From: Acidobacteriaceae bacterium
Lineage (GTDB): Bacteria > Acidobacteriota > Terriglobia > Terriglobales > Acidobacteriaceae
Assembly: GCA_028283625.1 (NCBI GenBank)
Contig: JAPWKG010000003.1
Coordinates: 1-64,000, forward strand
DNA: 64,000 nucleotides
Reading direction: 5' to 3'
A model generated the notes under the pieces. It saw only the letters and a program-made list of their open reading frames with translations, made no database searches and was not told the DNA's origin. Shown here piece after piece: positions 45,397 to 55,663 of the stretch. Both the position numbers and the translations under genes were made by a program. How positions within the stretch are numbered: position 1 is the stretch's first letter; each line of letters begins with the position of its first letter.

Positions 45397-45924
45397 TTAC
45401 GCCCGCTGCGATTCCTCTTGCTGGACGATCTTTGCCGTGGTGACCATCTGACCGGCGTGGCGCTGCGTGTGCTCCGCACAGTGCACCAGCAGACCTCCCA
45501 CGGTTGTTGGCAACCGCTGCCGTCCAATGCCCCGCTTCAGCTCGTACTCCAGCGGCTGGAACGCGACGACGCGTTGCCGGGCCCGTTGCAGCCCCTGGCG
45601 CGCCTCCTGCAGTACCTCGGCCAGCGTGCCGGGGTGCATCTCAGTCCCCAGCTGCGCAAGCTGATGCTCATCGAGCATTCTGTCTTCGGCATACGTCAAC
45701 AGGCGATCGAGTGATCGGGCCATGTGACGCAAGTGAAACGCCACCGAGGGTAGGCCCAGCGGACGGGCAAAACAGGCCTGCTGCGAGAGAGGTGCGACCC
45801 AGCGCTCCAGATCTTCCTCTGCGTGCTCCAGCGCGTGCAGAACGCCACGACGCAGCGCATCGAGCTCTGCGTGCGTTCCGCGCATCCATGGCTCTCTCGT
45901 CGGCTCGCTCGTTGGCTTGCTCAT
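45397..45924 (-). CDS. DinB-superfamily four-helix protein
   Basis: 175 residues from ATG 45924, chosen because GGGAGGAG lies 8 nt upstream; the frame runs further up without family signal. Helical bundle with three putative metal-ligand histidines: FHLRHMARSLDRLL, and HCAEHTQRHAGQMVTT. DinB/BstA relatives include bacillithiol S-transferases, so a link to bacillithiol is possible but unproven. Located between a nitroreductase and a PNK-like kinase. Confidence 0.8.
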   Translation of the reverse strand: MSKPTSEPTREPWMRGTHAELDALRRGVLHALEHAEEDLERWVAPLSQQACFARPLGLPSVAFHLRHMARSLDRLLTYAEDRMLDEHQLAQLGTEMHPGTLAEVLQEARQGLQRARQRVVAFQPLEYELKRGIGRQRLPTTVGGLLVHCAEHTQRHAGQMVTTAKIVQQEESQRA

Positions 45925-45973
45925 AGACTCACTCCTCCCGGCGCCTCGCACAGCCGCCCAGCCGGGCAAAAAC

Positions 45974-46031
45974 AAGGGCCGCCTAAACGCGATGGCTGGC
46001 CACAGGCGAGCGGTGCGTTCAGACGGCCCTT
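45974..46031 (-). terminator. rho-independent terminator after the PNK-like gene
   Basis: On the minus strand a 17-bp stem (AAGGGCCGTCTGAACGC with GCGTTTAGGCGGCCCTT, two G-T pairs) is followed by GTTTTTG. It lies upstream of the DinB gene and separates the two. Confidence 0.85.
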
Positions 46032-46054
46032 GCCGTTCCTGCCGGACGGGAGGT

Positions 46055-46957
46055 CTACTCCTCGGCCGGATTTCCGGGCAGCTCAGCCGGAGCTGCGTCT
46101 TCCACAGAAGCAACGCCCTCCGCCGTAGCGGGCTCCACCGGAGTGCTGGTTGCCGGCGTCGCGCCCTTGACGCGCACCACGGTGATCTTGTCGAAGCCTT
46201 CTTTGAAGGCCGGCGGGCGAAGCCGCTCCGCCATCTTGTGCATCACCTCGTCGGTCACCTGGCGATCACGCTTGGAGTTGCGCTCCAGACAGACCGCCAA
46301 AGGCACGTCAAAGAACACCGCCTGAACCTCGTAGCCAAAGCTCTTGGCCATCTTGATCCACTGGCGACGTTCATGCGGGCTCAGGTTTGTTGCGTCGACA
46401 TAGTTCCACGGCATCTTCGCAATCAGGCGAGCACGCAGCAGGCTGCGCAGCGTGGAAAAGACCAGGCCCTGATAGCGCTGCTCCGTGATGTCGTCAAACA
46501 AAATGGTCCGCAGCATATCGCTTGAAAGCGGCTGCACGCCACGGCGCTTGTACCAGGTGGTCTTGCCGGAGCCCGGCAAACCGATGGTCAGCACCACGTA
46601 GCCGCGTGGCGAGCGCGCCGGAACCGCAACGGGCTCAGCAGGTGGGGTAGCCACCGACTCAGGCTGAGTCTCATGCACCAGTTGCGGCGCTTCTGCCGCA
46701 GGTGCCTCTTCCGGCACAGCAACAGGAAGCTCGCTGGCTGCAGGAGCCTCTACGGCCTCCGCCACAACCCGCTCAACCACTGGTTCGGACTCTTCCGCAG
46801 GGCTTGCACCCTGCGCCGTTTCCGGATAGCTCGGCCGTAAAGGGGCCAGTTGATCTGTGGGCAATTCCTGCCCAATTTTTCCGGTGGATTCCGATTCGTT
46901 CGGTCCACCACGTTTTCCGCGTCGTCTCATCAGCTTCTCGCGCATCCATTCGCGCAT
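46055..46957 (-). CDS. PNK-like P-loop kinase with acidic disordered N-terminus
   Basis: About 300 residues. An N-terminal basic patch (MRRRGKRGG) is followed by about 100 residues rich in Glu, Ala and Pro without predicted structure. Then a polynucleotide-kinase-like domain: P-loop VLTIGLPGSGKTTWYKRR, LSSDMLRTILFDD, VDATNLSPHERRQWIKMAKSFGYEVQAVFFDVPLAVCLERNSKRDRQV (lid Arg cluster), and EGFDKITVV. Such domains phosphorylate RNA/DNA 5' ends or small molecules; none can be chosen here. The start at 46957 is uncertain (46945 and 46930 possible). A strong terminator follows. Confidence 0.82.
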   Translation of the reverse strand: MREWMREKLMRRRGKRGGPNESESTGKIGQELPTDQLAPLRPSYPETAQGASPAEESEPVVERVVAEAVEAPAASELPVAVPEEAPAAEAPQLVHETQPESVATPPAEPVAVPARSPRGYVVLTIGLPGSGKTTWYKRRGVQPLSSDMLRTILFDDITEQRYQGLVFSTLRSLLRARLIAKMPWNYVDATNLSPHERRQWIKMAKSFGYEVQAVFFDVPLAVCLERNSKRDRQVTDEVMHKMAERLRPPAFKEGFDKITVVRVKGATPATSTPVEPATAEGVASVEDAAPAELPGNPAEE

Positions 46958-47162
46958 GGTTGGTTTGTAACACACGCCCGCAAGTGCCGCCAAAACGAGG
47001 ACCTCTGCGGGTCTCTGGCGACGCCTCTCCCCCGGACCTGGCCGCGGGGCAAAACAACGTTACGCCGGAAGAAATACGGTAGCTCCCCGCGCTCTGGAAA
47101 ACCCTCTGCTAGCCTTGTTAGGTCGGACCGAGGGTCCACATAAATTTATCCAGAGGTTTTAA

Positions 47163-48173
<1,011 letters not shown>

Positions 48174-48190
48174 CCTCAATCGGATCCACG

Positions 48191-48231
48191 TGCAGCGGGG
48201 TGAACGGCAACGTTCACCCCGCTGCATTTTT
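48191..48231 (+). terminator. rho-independent terminator after gap
   Basis: TGCAGCGGGGTGAACG-GCAA-CGTTCACCCCGCTGCA, perfect 16-bp stem with a 4-nt loop, then TTTTTG. Confidence 0.95.
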
Positions 48232-48249
48232 GTGCTCGAATGGAACGCA

Positions 48250-49185
48250 ATGGAGAACTTCCGCCTCCGCGTCTTTCGCTCCGTGGCCCACCACCTGAAC
48301 TTCCGTGCGGCAGCGGAGCAACTGCGCCTGACCCAGCCCGCCGTTACACAACAGATCAAGACGCTCGAAGAAGAACTGGACACAGCGCTCTTTCTCCGCA
48401 CCGCAGGCAAAGTCTCTCTGACGCCGGCAGGCGAAGCCCTGCTGCCCTATGCGGAGCGTCTGGCCCAAACAGCGGAAAACGCGCGCGAAGCCGTTGCGGC
48501 CGCAGAAGGGCGTTCGGCAGGCAGGCTCACGCTCGCCGCCTCGCAAACCATCGCGCAGTACCTGCTTCCCCACCTGCTTGCAGGCTTCCTGCGCGAGCAC
48601 CCGCACGTCGAGATCGTCTCTCAGACCGGCAACACCCACGAAGCCCTGGCAACGCTCGCCGAACACAAAGCGCAGCTTGCGCTCATCGAAGGCCCCGCCC
48701 TGCGGCAGGATGTGCAGGTACGGCCGTTCATGACCGATCACATGCTGCTGATCGTTCCACCAGACCACGCCTGGGCCGGCAGCACGATTACGGTCGCCCA
48801 GTTGCGCGAAGCCCCGCTGCTGCTCCGGGAACGGGGCTCCGGCTCCCGGCGCATCGTCGAGCAGGCGCTTGAATCGGCAGGCATCAAAGCGCGAGAGCTG
48901 AATCCCCGCATGACCTTTGACTCAACCGAGGCGCTGCTCGCCGCCGTTGAGGCGGGGCTTGGTGTGGCGTTCGTCTCGCAATGGGCGGTGCGCACACAGC
49001 TACAGCTTGGCACGCTGCAGAGCGCAAAGGTTCAGGGCCTGCGGCTGGAGCGCAGCTTTTCCATCGCCCGCCTCTCGGGCCCGGAACCCACAGGCGTACT
49101 GGGCAGCTTTTCTCGCTTCGTCCTCGAACAAGGCGCGGCCTTTGATCATCTGCTGGCTAAATCGAAATCCAGCCGGAAGCGATAG
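48250..49185 (+). CDS. LysR-family transcriptional regulator
   Basis: 311 residues. N-terminal winged HTH (MENFRLRVFRSVAHHLNFRAAAEQLRLTQPAVTQQIKTLEEELDTALF) and a C-terminal effector domain (LTLAASQTIAQYLLPHLLAGFLREHP...). ATG 48250 lies only 19 nt after the gap terminator, so its promoter must overlap that hairpin. It converges on, and overlaps by 29 bp, a YeiH-family transporter gene, recalling the E. coli YeiE-YeiH pairing; regulation of that gene and of sulfite or cysteine-related effectors is inference. Confidence 0.93.
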   Translation: MENFRLRVFRSVAHHLNFRAAAEQLRLTQPAVTQQIKTLEEELDTALFLRTAGKVSLTPAGEALLPYAERLAQTAENAREAVAAAEGRSAGRLTLAASQTIAQYLLPHLLAGFLREHPHVEIVSQTGNTHEALATLAEHKAQLALIEGPALRQDVQVRPFMTDHMLLIVPPDHAWAGSTITVAQLREAPLLLRERGSGSRRIVEQALESAGIKARELNPRMTFDSTEALLAAVEAGLGVAFVSQWAVRTQLQLGTLQSAKVQGLRLERSFSIARLSGPEPTGVLGSFSRFVLEQGAAFDHLLAKSKSSRKR

Positions 49186-50146
49186 CCAGCAACGAAGCGC
49201 TGCCGACGATCAGCCACAGCACCACGCCCTGCACCAGCGGACGCACACCCACTCGCTTGAGTGTTTTGCGGGAAAGGCCTGAACCGATCAGAAAGAGCGT
49301 CGCCGTCAGGCCTGTCTTCCCCAAAGAGCTCAGCACCGCAAAGCTCTTCTCCCACCCCGGCAACAGCGCATGGATTGCTGCGGCAAGGCAGAACAGCAGG
49401 ATGAACCACGGCATGGAAACGCGCGTCTTCGAGCCTGCCGCGCGTCCTCGGGCAACCACCGCGGCCGTGACCAGCGAAACCGGAACAATCCACAAGGCAC
49501 GCGCAAGCTTCACCGTTGTACCGACGGCAAGCGCCTGAGAGCCGTAGGCGGCCGTTGCCCCGACCACAGAGCTCGTGTCATGTATCGCCAGTGCCGACCA
49601 AAGGCCAAAGGCGTTTTGCGAAAGCCCCAACGCGTGTCCCAAAACCGGAAACAAGAGCAGGGCCACAGAGTTCAGCAAAAAAACCGTGCCCATGGAGATC
49701 GTGATCGCCTCTTCCCCGGCCTCCAGCACCGGGGCAACGGCGGCGATTGCGCTACCACCGCAGATCGCGGTACCGATCGTGATCAGGAACGAGGCCTGCC
49801 GCTCCACGCGCAGCAGCTTGCCCAACAGTAAGCCCAGCGCAAGCGCAACGCTGATACTCATCGCCGTGTAGGCAAACCCTGAGCTTCCCGCATGCACCAC
49901 CTCGCGCACGTTCATGCCAAAGCCCAGCAGCACCACCGCAGCCTGCAGCAGGAACTTCGAAAGCCGCGCGCTCTCTGCCCGCATGGGGTGCTCCTGCGTC
50001 GTTAGACCGAAAATCAGACCTCCCAGCAAGGCCACCGGTGGGCTTACCAGGCCGGTTCCGGCTAAGAGCAGGCTCAACAAAAAAATCATCCTTGCATCGA
50101 GCAGCTTTGCGGTTGCCCTTTCCGGTACAGCGTGAATTGCCTCCAT
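49157..50146 (-). CDS. YeiH-family putative sulfate/sulfite exporter
   Basis: 329 residues with about nine to ten membrane helices. Family motifs are LGGLIFGL, AVVLLGFGMNVREV, TAICGGSAIAAVAPVLEA and ALWSALAIHDTSSVVGAT-like HDTSSVVGATAAYG. ATG 50146 has AAGGAG 6 nt upstream and is preferred to the longer frame. The transport substrate of this family is not settled. Convergent with the LysR gene, its probable regulator. Confidence 0.92.
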   Translation of the reverse strand: MEAIHAVPERATAKLLDARMIFLLSLLLAGTGLVSPPVALLGGLIFGLTTQEHPMRAESARLSKFLLQAAVVLLGFGMNVREVVHAGSSGFAYTAMSISVALALGLLLGKLLRVERQASFLITIGTAICGGSAIAAVAPVLEAGEEAITISMGTVFLLNSVALLLFPVLGHALGLSQNAFGLWSALAIHDTSSVVGATAAYGSQALAVGTTVKLARALWIVPVSLVTAAVVARGRAAGSKTRVSMPWFILLFCLAAAIHALLPGWEKSFAVLSSLGKTGLTATLFLIGSGLSRKTLKRVGVRPLVQGVVLWLIVGSASLLAIASGWISI

Positions 50147-50262
50147 CGTTTGCTCCTTTTCCACTTCGTCTGCACCTACCATCGCGCCGCACTCCGGTAT
50201 TCGTCCAAGCGGAAGTTCTTATGGCCGATAAGTAGCCATCGCAATGCGTCGACAAAGTCGTT

Positions 50263-50268
50263 TATCCT
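50263..50268 (+). promoter_or_regulatory. -10-like TATCCT before pgk
   Basis: Ends 9 nt before ATG 50278. No Shine-Dalgarno lies in the intervening TTTTCCTGTA stretch. Confidence 0.4.
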
Positions 50269-50277
50269 TTTCCTGTA

Positions 50278-51489
50278 ATGGCCAAGCTTTCAATCCGAGA
50301 CCTAGACCTCACCGGCAAGCGCGTCTTCATTCGCGTCGACTTCAACGTTCCTTTGAATAAAGAAGGTCAAATCACCGATGACACGCGAATTCGCGAGACG
50401 ATCCCGACGATCGAATACGCGTTGCGCCGTCAGGCAAAGGTGATTCTTGCCGCCCATCTGGGACGCCCCAAGGGCAAGCACGTAGACTCCATGAGCCTGC
50501 GCCCTATCGTGGATCGCCTGCGCTCCCTGCTGGACCACGTTCTGGACGAAGGCGAAAACGTCGCCTTCTCCCCGGACTGCGTTGGAGAGATCGCGCAAGA
50601 GCTCTCCGCCAATCTGGAACCCGGCCAGACGCTGCTGCTGGAAAACCTCCGCTTCCATGCCGAGGAAGAAGCCAACGACCCCGAGTTTGCCCGCAAGCTC
50701 GCTTCACTCTGCGACGTCTATGTGAACGACGCCTTCGGTGCGGCGCACCGAGCGCACGCTTCCACTGAAGGCATCACGCACTTCGTCAAGCAGTCCGCAG
50801 CCGGCCTGCTGATGGAAAAGGAATTGAACTACCTGGGCAAGGCCGTGGGTGAGCCCAATCGTCCGTTCGTCGCCATCATCGGCGGAGCGAAGGTCTCGGA
50901 CAAGATCGAGGTCATCAACTCCATGCTGGACAAGGTCGATTCGCTGCTCATCGGCGGCGCAATGGCCTACACCTTCCTCAATGCGCAGGGCCAGACAACC
51001 GGCAAGTCGCTGGTCGAAGCCGACAAGTACGACGTTGCGCTGGCAGCGCTGACCAAGGCCAAGGAGCGCGGCGTAAAGTTCCTGCTTCCGGTCGATCACA
51101 TGCTTGCCGACAAGTTCTCCGCCGACGCAAAGACCGAAGTCTTCTCCGGCACCGGCGCATTCCCCTCCGAGATGATGGCGCTCGACATCGGCCCGGAAAC
51201 CATTAAGCTCTTTGCAGAAGAAGTGTCCAACGCGGCCACCATCGTGTGGAACGGCCCGATGGGCGTTGCGGAGCTCGCTCCGTTTGCCAAGGGCACCAAC
51301 TCCGTGGCGCGTGCCATCTCCAAGAACGAAGAAAGCATTTCCATCGTTGGCGGCGGTGACTCCGTAGCCGCACTTCATAACTCCGGCGTAGCCGACAAGA
51401 TCACCCACATCTCCACCGGCGGCGGAGCCTCGCTCGAATTCCTGGAAGGTAAGACCCTGCCTGGCGTTGCCGCTCTGACCAACAAGTAA
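50278..51489 (+). CDS. pgk: phosphoglycerate kinase
   Basis: 403 residues, two-domain kinase. N-domain KRVFIRVDFNVPLNKEGQITDDTRI, AHLGRPKG, and LLLENLRFHAEEE; C-domain AIIGGAKVSDKIEVI and WNGPMGVAELAPFAKGT, GGGDSVAAL, and ISTGGGASLEFLEGK. Substrate-level ATP formation in glycolysis. Next gene tpiA is 137 bp downstream. Confidence 0.97.
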   Translation: MAKLSIRDLDLTGKRVFIRVDFNVPLNKEGQITDDTRIRETIPTIEYALRRQAKVILAAHLGRPKGKHVDSMSLRPIVDRLRSLLDHVLDEGENVAFSPDCVGEIAQELSANLEPGQTLLLENLRFHAEEEANDPEFARKLASLCDVYVNDAFGAAHRAHASTEGITHFVKQSAAGLLMEKELNYLGKAVGEPNRPFVAIIGGAKVSDKIEVINSMLDKVDSLLIGGAMAYTFLNAQGQTTGKSLVEADKYDVALAALTKAKERGVKFLLPVDHMLADKFSADAKTEVFSGTGAFPSEMMALDIGPETIKLFAEEVSNAATIVWNGPMGVAELAPFAKGTNSVARAISKNEESISIVGGGDSVAALHNSGVADKITHISTGGGASLEFLEGKTLPGVAALTNK

Positions 51490-51626
51490 CCCTCAAGGCT
51501 GAGACATCGGTGGAAGCTCGCTTCCTTGCGAACTTCCGCCGAATAGCGCACGGCAGCTCTTGCAATCACCGAGCCTGAGCCCGTAATCTCCTCAGACCCA
51601 TTGAGCTTTACCCTGAAAGGACCGAG

Positions 51627-52376
51627 ATGCGTAAGCCCATCATTGCCGGCAATTGGAAGATGTACAAAACGCCGAAGGAATCACTTGCTTTCCTCGACGC
51701 TTTCCTACCGCTGGTCGAGGCACACACACGTGACGAAATCCTTCTCTTCCCCACAATGAGCTCGCTGGCTTACGTGCTGGAAGCATCAGAAGGAACCAAT
51801 GTGAATGCGGGTGCACAGAATATGCACTGGCTGAATGAAGGTCCGTACACAGGGCAGACGTCTCCCACCATGCTGGTTTCGATCGGTTGCCGTCATGTTC
51901 TGCTGGGGCACTCCGAGCAGCGCCTCTACTTCAATGAAACGTATGAGCGCGTCAACCTGAAGTTGAAAGCAGCCATCAATCACGGCATTACCCCGATTGT
52001 CTGCGTAGGCGAAATGCTCGCCGAGCGGGAAGACGGTCGAACAGAAGAAACGCTTCGCCACCAGATCCGCGCATCGCTGCGCAATATCTCTCCCTCGGAA
52101 GCTCGCCGTCTGGTCATCGCCTATGAACCCATCTGGGCTATCGGCACCGGCTCCACTGCAACACCTGAGGTTGCCGCAGAAGCTCACGCCATCCTGCGCC
52201 ACGAGCTGACCCAGTGCGTTGGCGAAGCAACCGCCGAGAACACGCGCATCCTGTACGGCGGCTCGGTTAAACCGGAGAACATCTCAGAGCTGATGCGTCA
52301 GGATGGTATTGATGGCGCACTCGTCGGCGGAGCCTCGCTGGTTCCCACAACCTTTGCCAACATCGTCCACTACTAA
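51627..52376 (+). CDS. tpiA: triosephosphate isomerase
   Basis: 249 residues, TIM barrel. RKPIIAGNWKMYKT, the catalytic His in VLLGHSEQRLYF, catalytic Glu in YEPIWAIGTGSTATPE, and ILYGGSVKPEN, DGALVGGASL. AAAGGA lies 6-7 nt before ATG 51627. It probably belongs with pgk. Convergent with lepB (5 bp). Confidence 0.97.
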   Translation: MRKPIIAGNWKMYKTPKESLAFLDAFLPLVEAHTRDEILLFPTMSSLAYVLEASEGTNVNAGAQNMHWLNEGPYTGQTSPTMLVSIGCRHVLLGHSEQRLYFNETYERVNLKLKAAINHGITPIVCVGEMLAEREDGRTEETLRHQIRASLRNISPSEARRLVIAYEPIWAIGTGSTATPEVAAEAHAILRHELTQCVGEATAENTRILYGGSVKPENISELMRQDGIDGALVGGASLVPTTFANIVHY

Positions 52377-52381
52377 GCTAA

Positions 52382-53050
52382 CTAGCGAACCACCCCGGCC
52401 TGATCCATAGGCCAATACACAAACGCAGCACGACCGTAGATCAGATTTCGCGGCACCGGGCCAAAGTCCCGGCTGTCGCTTGAGATCGTCCGATGGTCTC
52501 CCATGACAAAGTAATTTCCAGAGGGCACCACCATCTCCGGCATGGAGCGGTCGTCCTGGAAACGAAGCGGCACATAGGCCTCCTTCAACACTTTGCCATT
52601 CAGCCATACCTGACCGTGGTCGATACTGAGCGTATCGCCGGGCAGCGCGATGACGCGTTTGATGTAGCTCTTCGTCGTGTCGTGCGGATAATAGAACACG
52701 ACGATGTCACCGCGAACAATGCGGTCCCCAATCAGCCCACCCAGGTGGGAGTAGGCGAACTTGTTGATAAACAGGCGGTCCTGGTCCTCCAGCATAGGCA
52801 ACATGCTGGTGCCTTCCACGCGCACAGGTTGATAAAGCACCAGGATGACGAAGACCGCGGCAACCACAGCCAGAACATCCCACATCCAACTCCGCGAGCG
52901 CACCAAACGCCGTTCCGGTTCGCTGACTATCGTTGAGTTTTGTGTTGGTATCTCGTTCACTGCGGCTAATCCGTCACTTTTCTCTACAACAATTAGACGA
53001 TGACCGAACCCATTTCGACAACGGTCAACTACGACAAACGTTTGTTCCAT
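52382..53050 (-). CDS. lepB: signal peptidase I
   Basis: 222 residues. One membrane helix (about 57-73, VLAVVAAVFVILVLYQP) then the peptidase. Box B VEGTSMLPML holds nucleophile Ser82; box D YIKRVIALPGD holds general base Lys131; box E is GDHRTISSDSRDFGPV, with His where GDNR has Asn. It processes secretory preproteins. The first about 50 residues have no family signal, and an internal GTG at residue 31 is an alternative start. Divergent from murQ. Confidence 0.94.
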   Translation of the reverse strand: MEQTFVVVDRCRNGFGHRLIVVEKSDGLAAVNEIPTQNSTIVSEPERRLVRSRSWMWDVLAVVAAVFVILVLYQPVRVEGTSMLPMLEDQDRLFINKFAYSHLGGLIGDRIVRGDIVVFYYPHDTTKSYIKRVIALPGDTLSIDHGQVWLNGKVLKEAYVPLRFQDDRSMPEMVVPSGNYFVMGDHRTISSDSRDFGPVPRNLIYGRAAFVYWPMDQAGVVR

Positions 53051-53138
53051 TTTCAGATTGGATTCTCATCACTCGAAAGAACCATTCGCTGCCAGTCTTC
53101 AACGCTTTGCGCTAGAATGGTGCAGCCCAGAAAATGCT

Positions 53139-54104
53139 ATGGCTACATCGCCCATGTCTTCGCCGTCCCCTGCTGAAAAAACGAACGCCGCACCAGCTGA
53201 TCTCCAAGGCCTCGTCACGGAGAAGCTGAACGAAGCTTCAGCCGGTCTGGACATGAAGTCGGCGATCGATATCGCCCGCATTATCAATGCGGAAGACGCC
53301 AAGGTCGCGGCCGCCGTCAAAAAAGCTCTGCCGGAAATTGCCATGGTGATCGACACCGTAGCGCGCTCTCTGCGCGATGGCGGACGCCTGATTTATGTCG
53401 GCGCAGGCTCTTCAGGACGTATCGCCGCACTGGACGCCTCCGAGTGCCCCCCCACCTTCTCGACCGTGCCGCAACAGGTGCAGTACCTGATGGCCGGCGG
53501 CCCGAAAGCGCTCGCCTCTGCCTCAGATGTCAACGAAGATTCTCCCGAACTCGGCCAGCGTGACGTAGCCAAGCGCCGTCCCACGCGCAAAGACATTGTG
53601 ATCGGCGTTTCGGCCTCGGGCCGCACGCCCTACGTCGTCGGTGCCGTGGAGTACGCGCGCGCACGCGGCGCCAAGACCGCAGCCGTCGTCTGCAACCCGA
53701 ACTCAGACCTCTCTCAGGTGGCCGACATCACGATTCTTGCGGAAGTAGGCCCGGAAGTCATCTCGGGGTCAACGCGCATGAAGGCCTCCAGTGCGCAGAA
53801 GATGATCCTAAACATGATCACCACCGGCGCAATGACCCGGCTGGGATATGTGTATGACAATCTGATGGTGAACGTGCACATGAAGAACGCCAAGCTCGTC
53901 GAGCGTGGCATCCGTGTGCTGATGCGCCTCTGCGAGATTGACCGCGACACGGCGATTCGAACGATCAAATCCGCGGGCAAATCCATCCCGATCGCCGTCG
54001 TAATGCTGAAAGCGAACGTGGACAAGATGGAGGCGGTACGCCGTCTGCAGAAATCAGACGGCAACGTCCGCCTTGCGATCGAAGACTCTCGCCTGGAGCT
54101 GTAA
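53139..54104 (+). CDS. murQ: N-acetylmuramic acid 6-phosphate etherase
   Basis: Cleaves the lactyl ether of MurNAc-6-P in cell-wall recycling, giving GlcNAc-6-P. 321 residues, SIS fold. LIYVGAGSSGRIAALDASECPPTFSTVP, ALASASDVNEDSPELGQRDVAKR, GVSASGRTPYVVGAVEYAR and SGSTRMKASSAQKMILNMITTGAMTRLGYVYDNLMVNV are diagnostic. TAGAAT at 53113-53118 is a candidate -10. No amgK or murP gene lies near. Confidence 0.96.
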   Translation: MATSPMSSPSPAEKTNAAPADLQGLVTEKLNEASAGLDMKSAIDIARIINAEDAKVAAAVKKALPEIAMVIDTVARSLRDGGRLIYVGAGSSGRIAALDASECPPTFSTVPQQVQYLMAGGPKALASASDVNEDSPELGQRDVAKRRPTRKDIVIGVSASGRTPYVVGAVEYARARGAKTAAVVCNPNSDLSQVADITILAEVGPEVISGSTRMKASSAQKMILNMITTGAMTRLGYVYDNLMVNVHMKNAKLVERGIRVLMRLCEIDRDTAIRTIKSAGKSIPIAVVMLKANVDKMEAVRRLQKSDGNVRLAIEDSRLEL

Positions 54105-54448
54105 AGCGTGCTCTTCGGTTCGGCGTCGATTTACCCCGCGCGCGAACAACGAGCAGCTGCTTCTCTCATCGCCTGCGCTGCTGCCGTACACCTTTGCATC
54201 CTCAAACAGCATTTTCGGATCGATCACCTCTCGCAGTTTTCTCTCATGCTTGAACATCGCTGCGGTTTAACGCTCGCGCTCGCCTTACTTTGGATGAGCG
54301 TGGAGACGATGAATGTCCTTCTCCACGCGGCCTATCCGAGGCGTCACCGAAGCGCTCGATTCCAATGATGCATCGATGCTCTCGAGAAACTTCTTCCTGC
54401 ACCACAAAGCGGAAGCCAGAAGCATGAGAGTCGTCGTACTCTGAGCGC
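54105..54448. other. intergenic region of about 340 bp, no gene seen
   Basis: No frame with coding character. A 9-bp-arm inverted repeat GCGTGGAGA / TCTCCACGC lies at 54298-54306 and 54320-54328 and may end the murQ transcript. A TACTCT -10-like hexamer closes the region (54437-54442). Confidence 0.6.
54437..54442 (+). promoter_or_regulatory. -10-like TACTCT before the GT87-like gene
   Basis: Ends 6 nt before ATG 54449 with no Shine-Dalgarno; predicted leaderless mRNA. Confidence 0.45.
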
Positions 54449-55648
54449 ATGCCTTCCCTCTCTGCGGCCCCCAACAAAGCAGTCGTGCGCACGGTTTACC
54501 TGTTTGCAGCCGTCGCGTGCCTGCTGTGGTTGCTGGCTCTGCTCTCCACGCACGCTGTGCTCTTCCCAGGCGGCCCTAACTTCGAAGACATCCTGGTCTA
54601 CAAAGGCCGGTTTACCCTTTACCACTCAAAAAAGTTCTTTACCTCGCATGCGTACTCCGCCTTTGCCTACCCTGCCGGCTCGGCTCCGATCTATGCGTTT
54701 CTTTACCAAACACGCAACGCACTCGCTCTCTACCTGGGGAGCGCATTCGTGGCAATCGCCGTTGCGCTGCTGACACTCTATCTCTACCTGCGACGCAGCA
54801 AGGCTCTCTTCCTCCTCCTGCCGCTACTCACGCTCAGCTTCCCGCTCGTCTTCCTCGTTCAACGAGCCAACATTGAGCTGTATCTCTGGTCGATGGTGGC
54901 AACCGGTTTACTGCTTTATGCGGGCGGGCGTCGTTACGCGGCGGCTATTCTCTTTGGTCTCTGCGCAGCAACCAAGCTCTATCCGATTTTTCTTCTGGGA
55001 CTCTTCCTCAGCCGCAAGCGCGATCTTCCCGTATTCCTTACCGGAACCCTTGCAGCTGTGCTCGCTATGTGCGCAGCCATTGCCTACGCCGGTCCGAGCT
55101 TTACGATCGCCGCCCATGGTTTCTTTTCAGGAGTGGACCGCTTTCAGGGTCATTACGCACAGACCGTACGCTCCACAGAGGTCAGCTGGGACCACTGTCT
55201 CTTCTCGCCGGTTAAGGTCTGGAGCATGACGCATCCGCTCTCACTGCACGACTGGATGCTCCCCTACTACATGGTTGCCGGAACCCTCTGCGTGGCGCTC
55301 TTTCTGCGTATCCGCAGAATGCCCGACCTCAATCGCATGGTATTTCTCACCGCGGCCATGGTCTCGCTGCCGCCGGTCTCCTACGCCTACACGCTGACCC
55401 ACCTCATGCTCCCTACCCTTCTGCTGCTCGTAGCTCTTTTGCAGAATGAGCGGCCTCCCGCCTCGGCAAAATGGTGCTTTTCCGGACTTTTATTCCTCTT
55501 CCTTCCGCTAATTGCGCTTTCGGCTGTACAACCCTTTCCAGCGGGTCCCGTCCAATCACTCGTACTACTTTTTGTGCTGCTGCTGCCATCAGTGGCGCCC
55601 TGGCCTTCAATACGACCCGTCGAGAGGCAACTCACACCGGCGGCATAG
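54449..55648 (+). CDS. GT87-like (DUF2029) polytopic glycosyltransferase
   Basis: 399 residues, about ten membrane helices. The pattern FEDILVYKGRFTLYHSKKFFTSHAYSAFAYPAGSAPIYAFLY and ANIELYLWSMVATGLLLYAGGRRYAAAILFGLCAATKLYPIFLLGLFLSRKR is typical of the mannosyltransferase-like GT87 family that uses polyprenyl-phosphate sugar donors at the membrane. The catalytic acid is likely in the first loop (E/D of NFEDI). The next gene, a GT2 enzyme, could make the lipid-linked donor. Confidence 0.82.
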   Translation: MPSLSAAPNKAVVRTVYLFAAVACLLWLLALLSTHAVLFPGGPNFEDILVYKGRFTLYHSKKFFTSHAYSAFAYPAGSAPIYAFLYQTRNALALYLGSAFVAIAVALLTLYLYLRRSKALFLLLPLLTLSFPLVFLVQRANIELYLWSMVATGLLLYAGGRRYAAAILFGLCAATKLYPIFLLGLFLSRKRDLPVFLTGTLAAVLAMCAAIAYAGPSFTIAAHGFFSGVDRFQGHYAQTVRSTEVSWDHCLFSPVKVWSMTHPLSLHDWMLPYYMVAGTLCVALFLRIRRMPDLNRMVFLTAAMVSLPPVSYAYTLTHLMLPTLLLLVALLQNERPPASAKWCFSGLLFLFLPLIALSAVQPFPAGPVQSLVLLFVLLLPSVAPWPSIRPVERQLTPAA

Positions 55649-55663
55649 AGGATCTTTTGCTGG

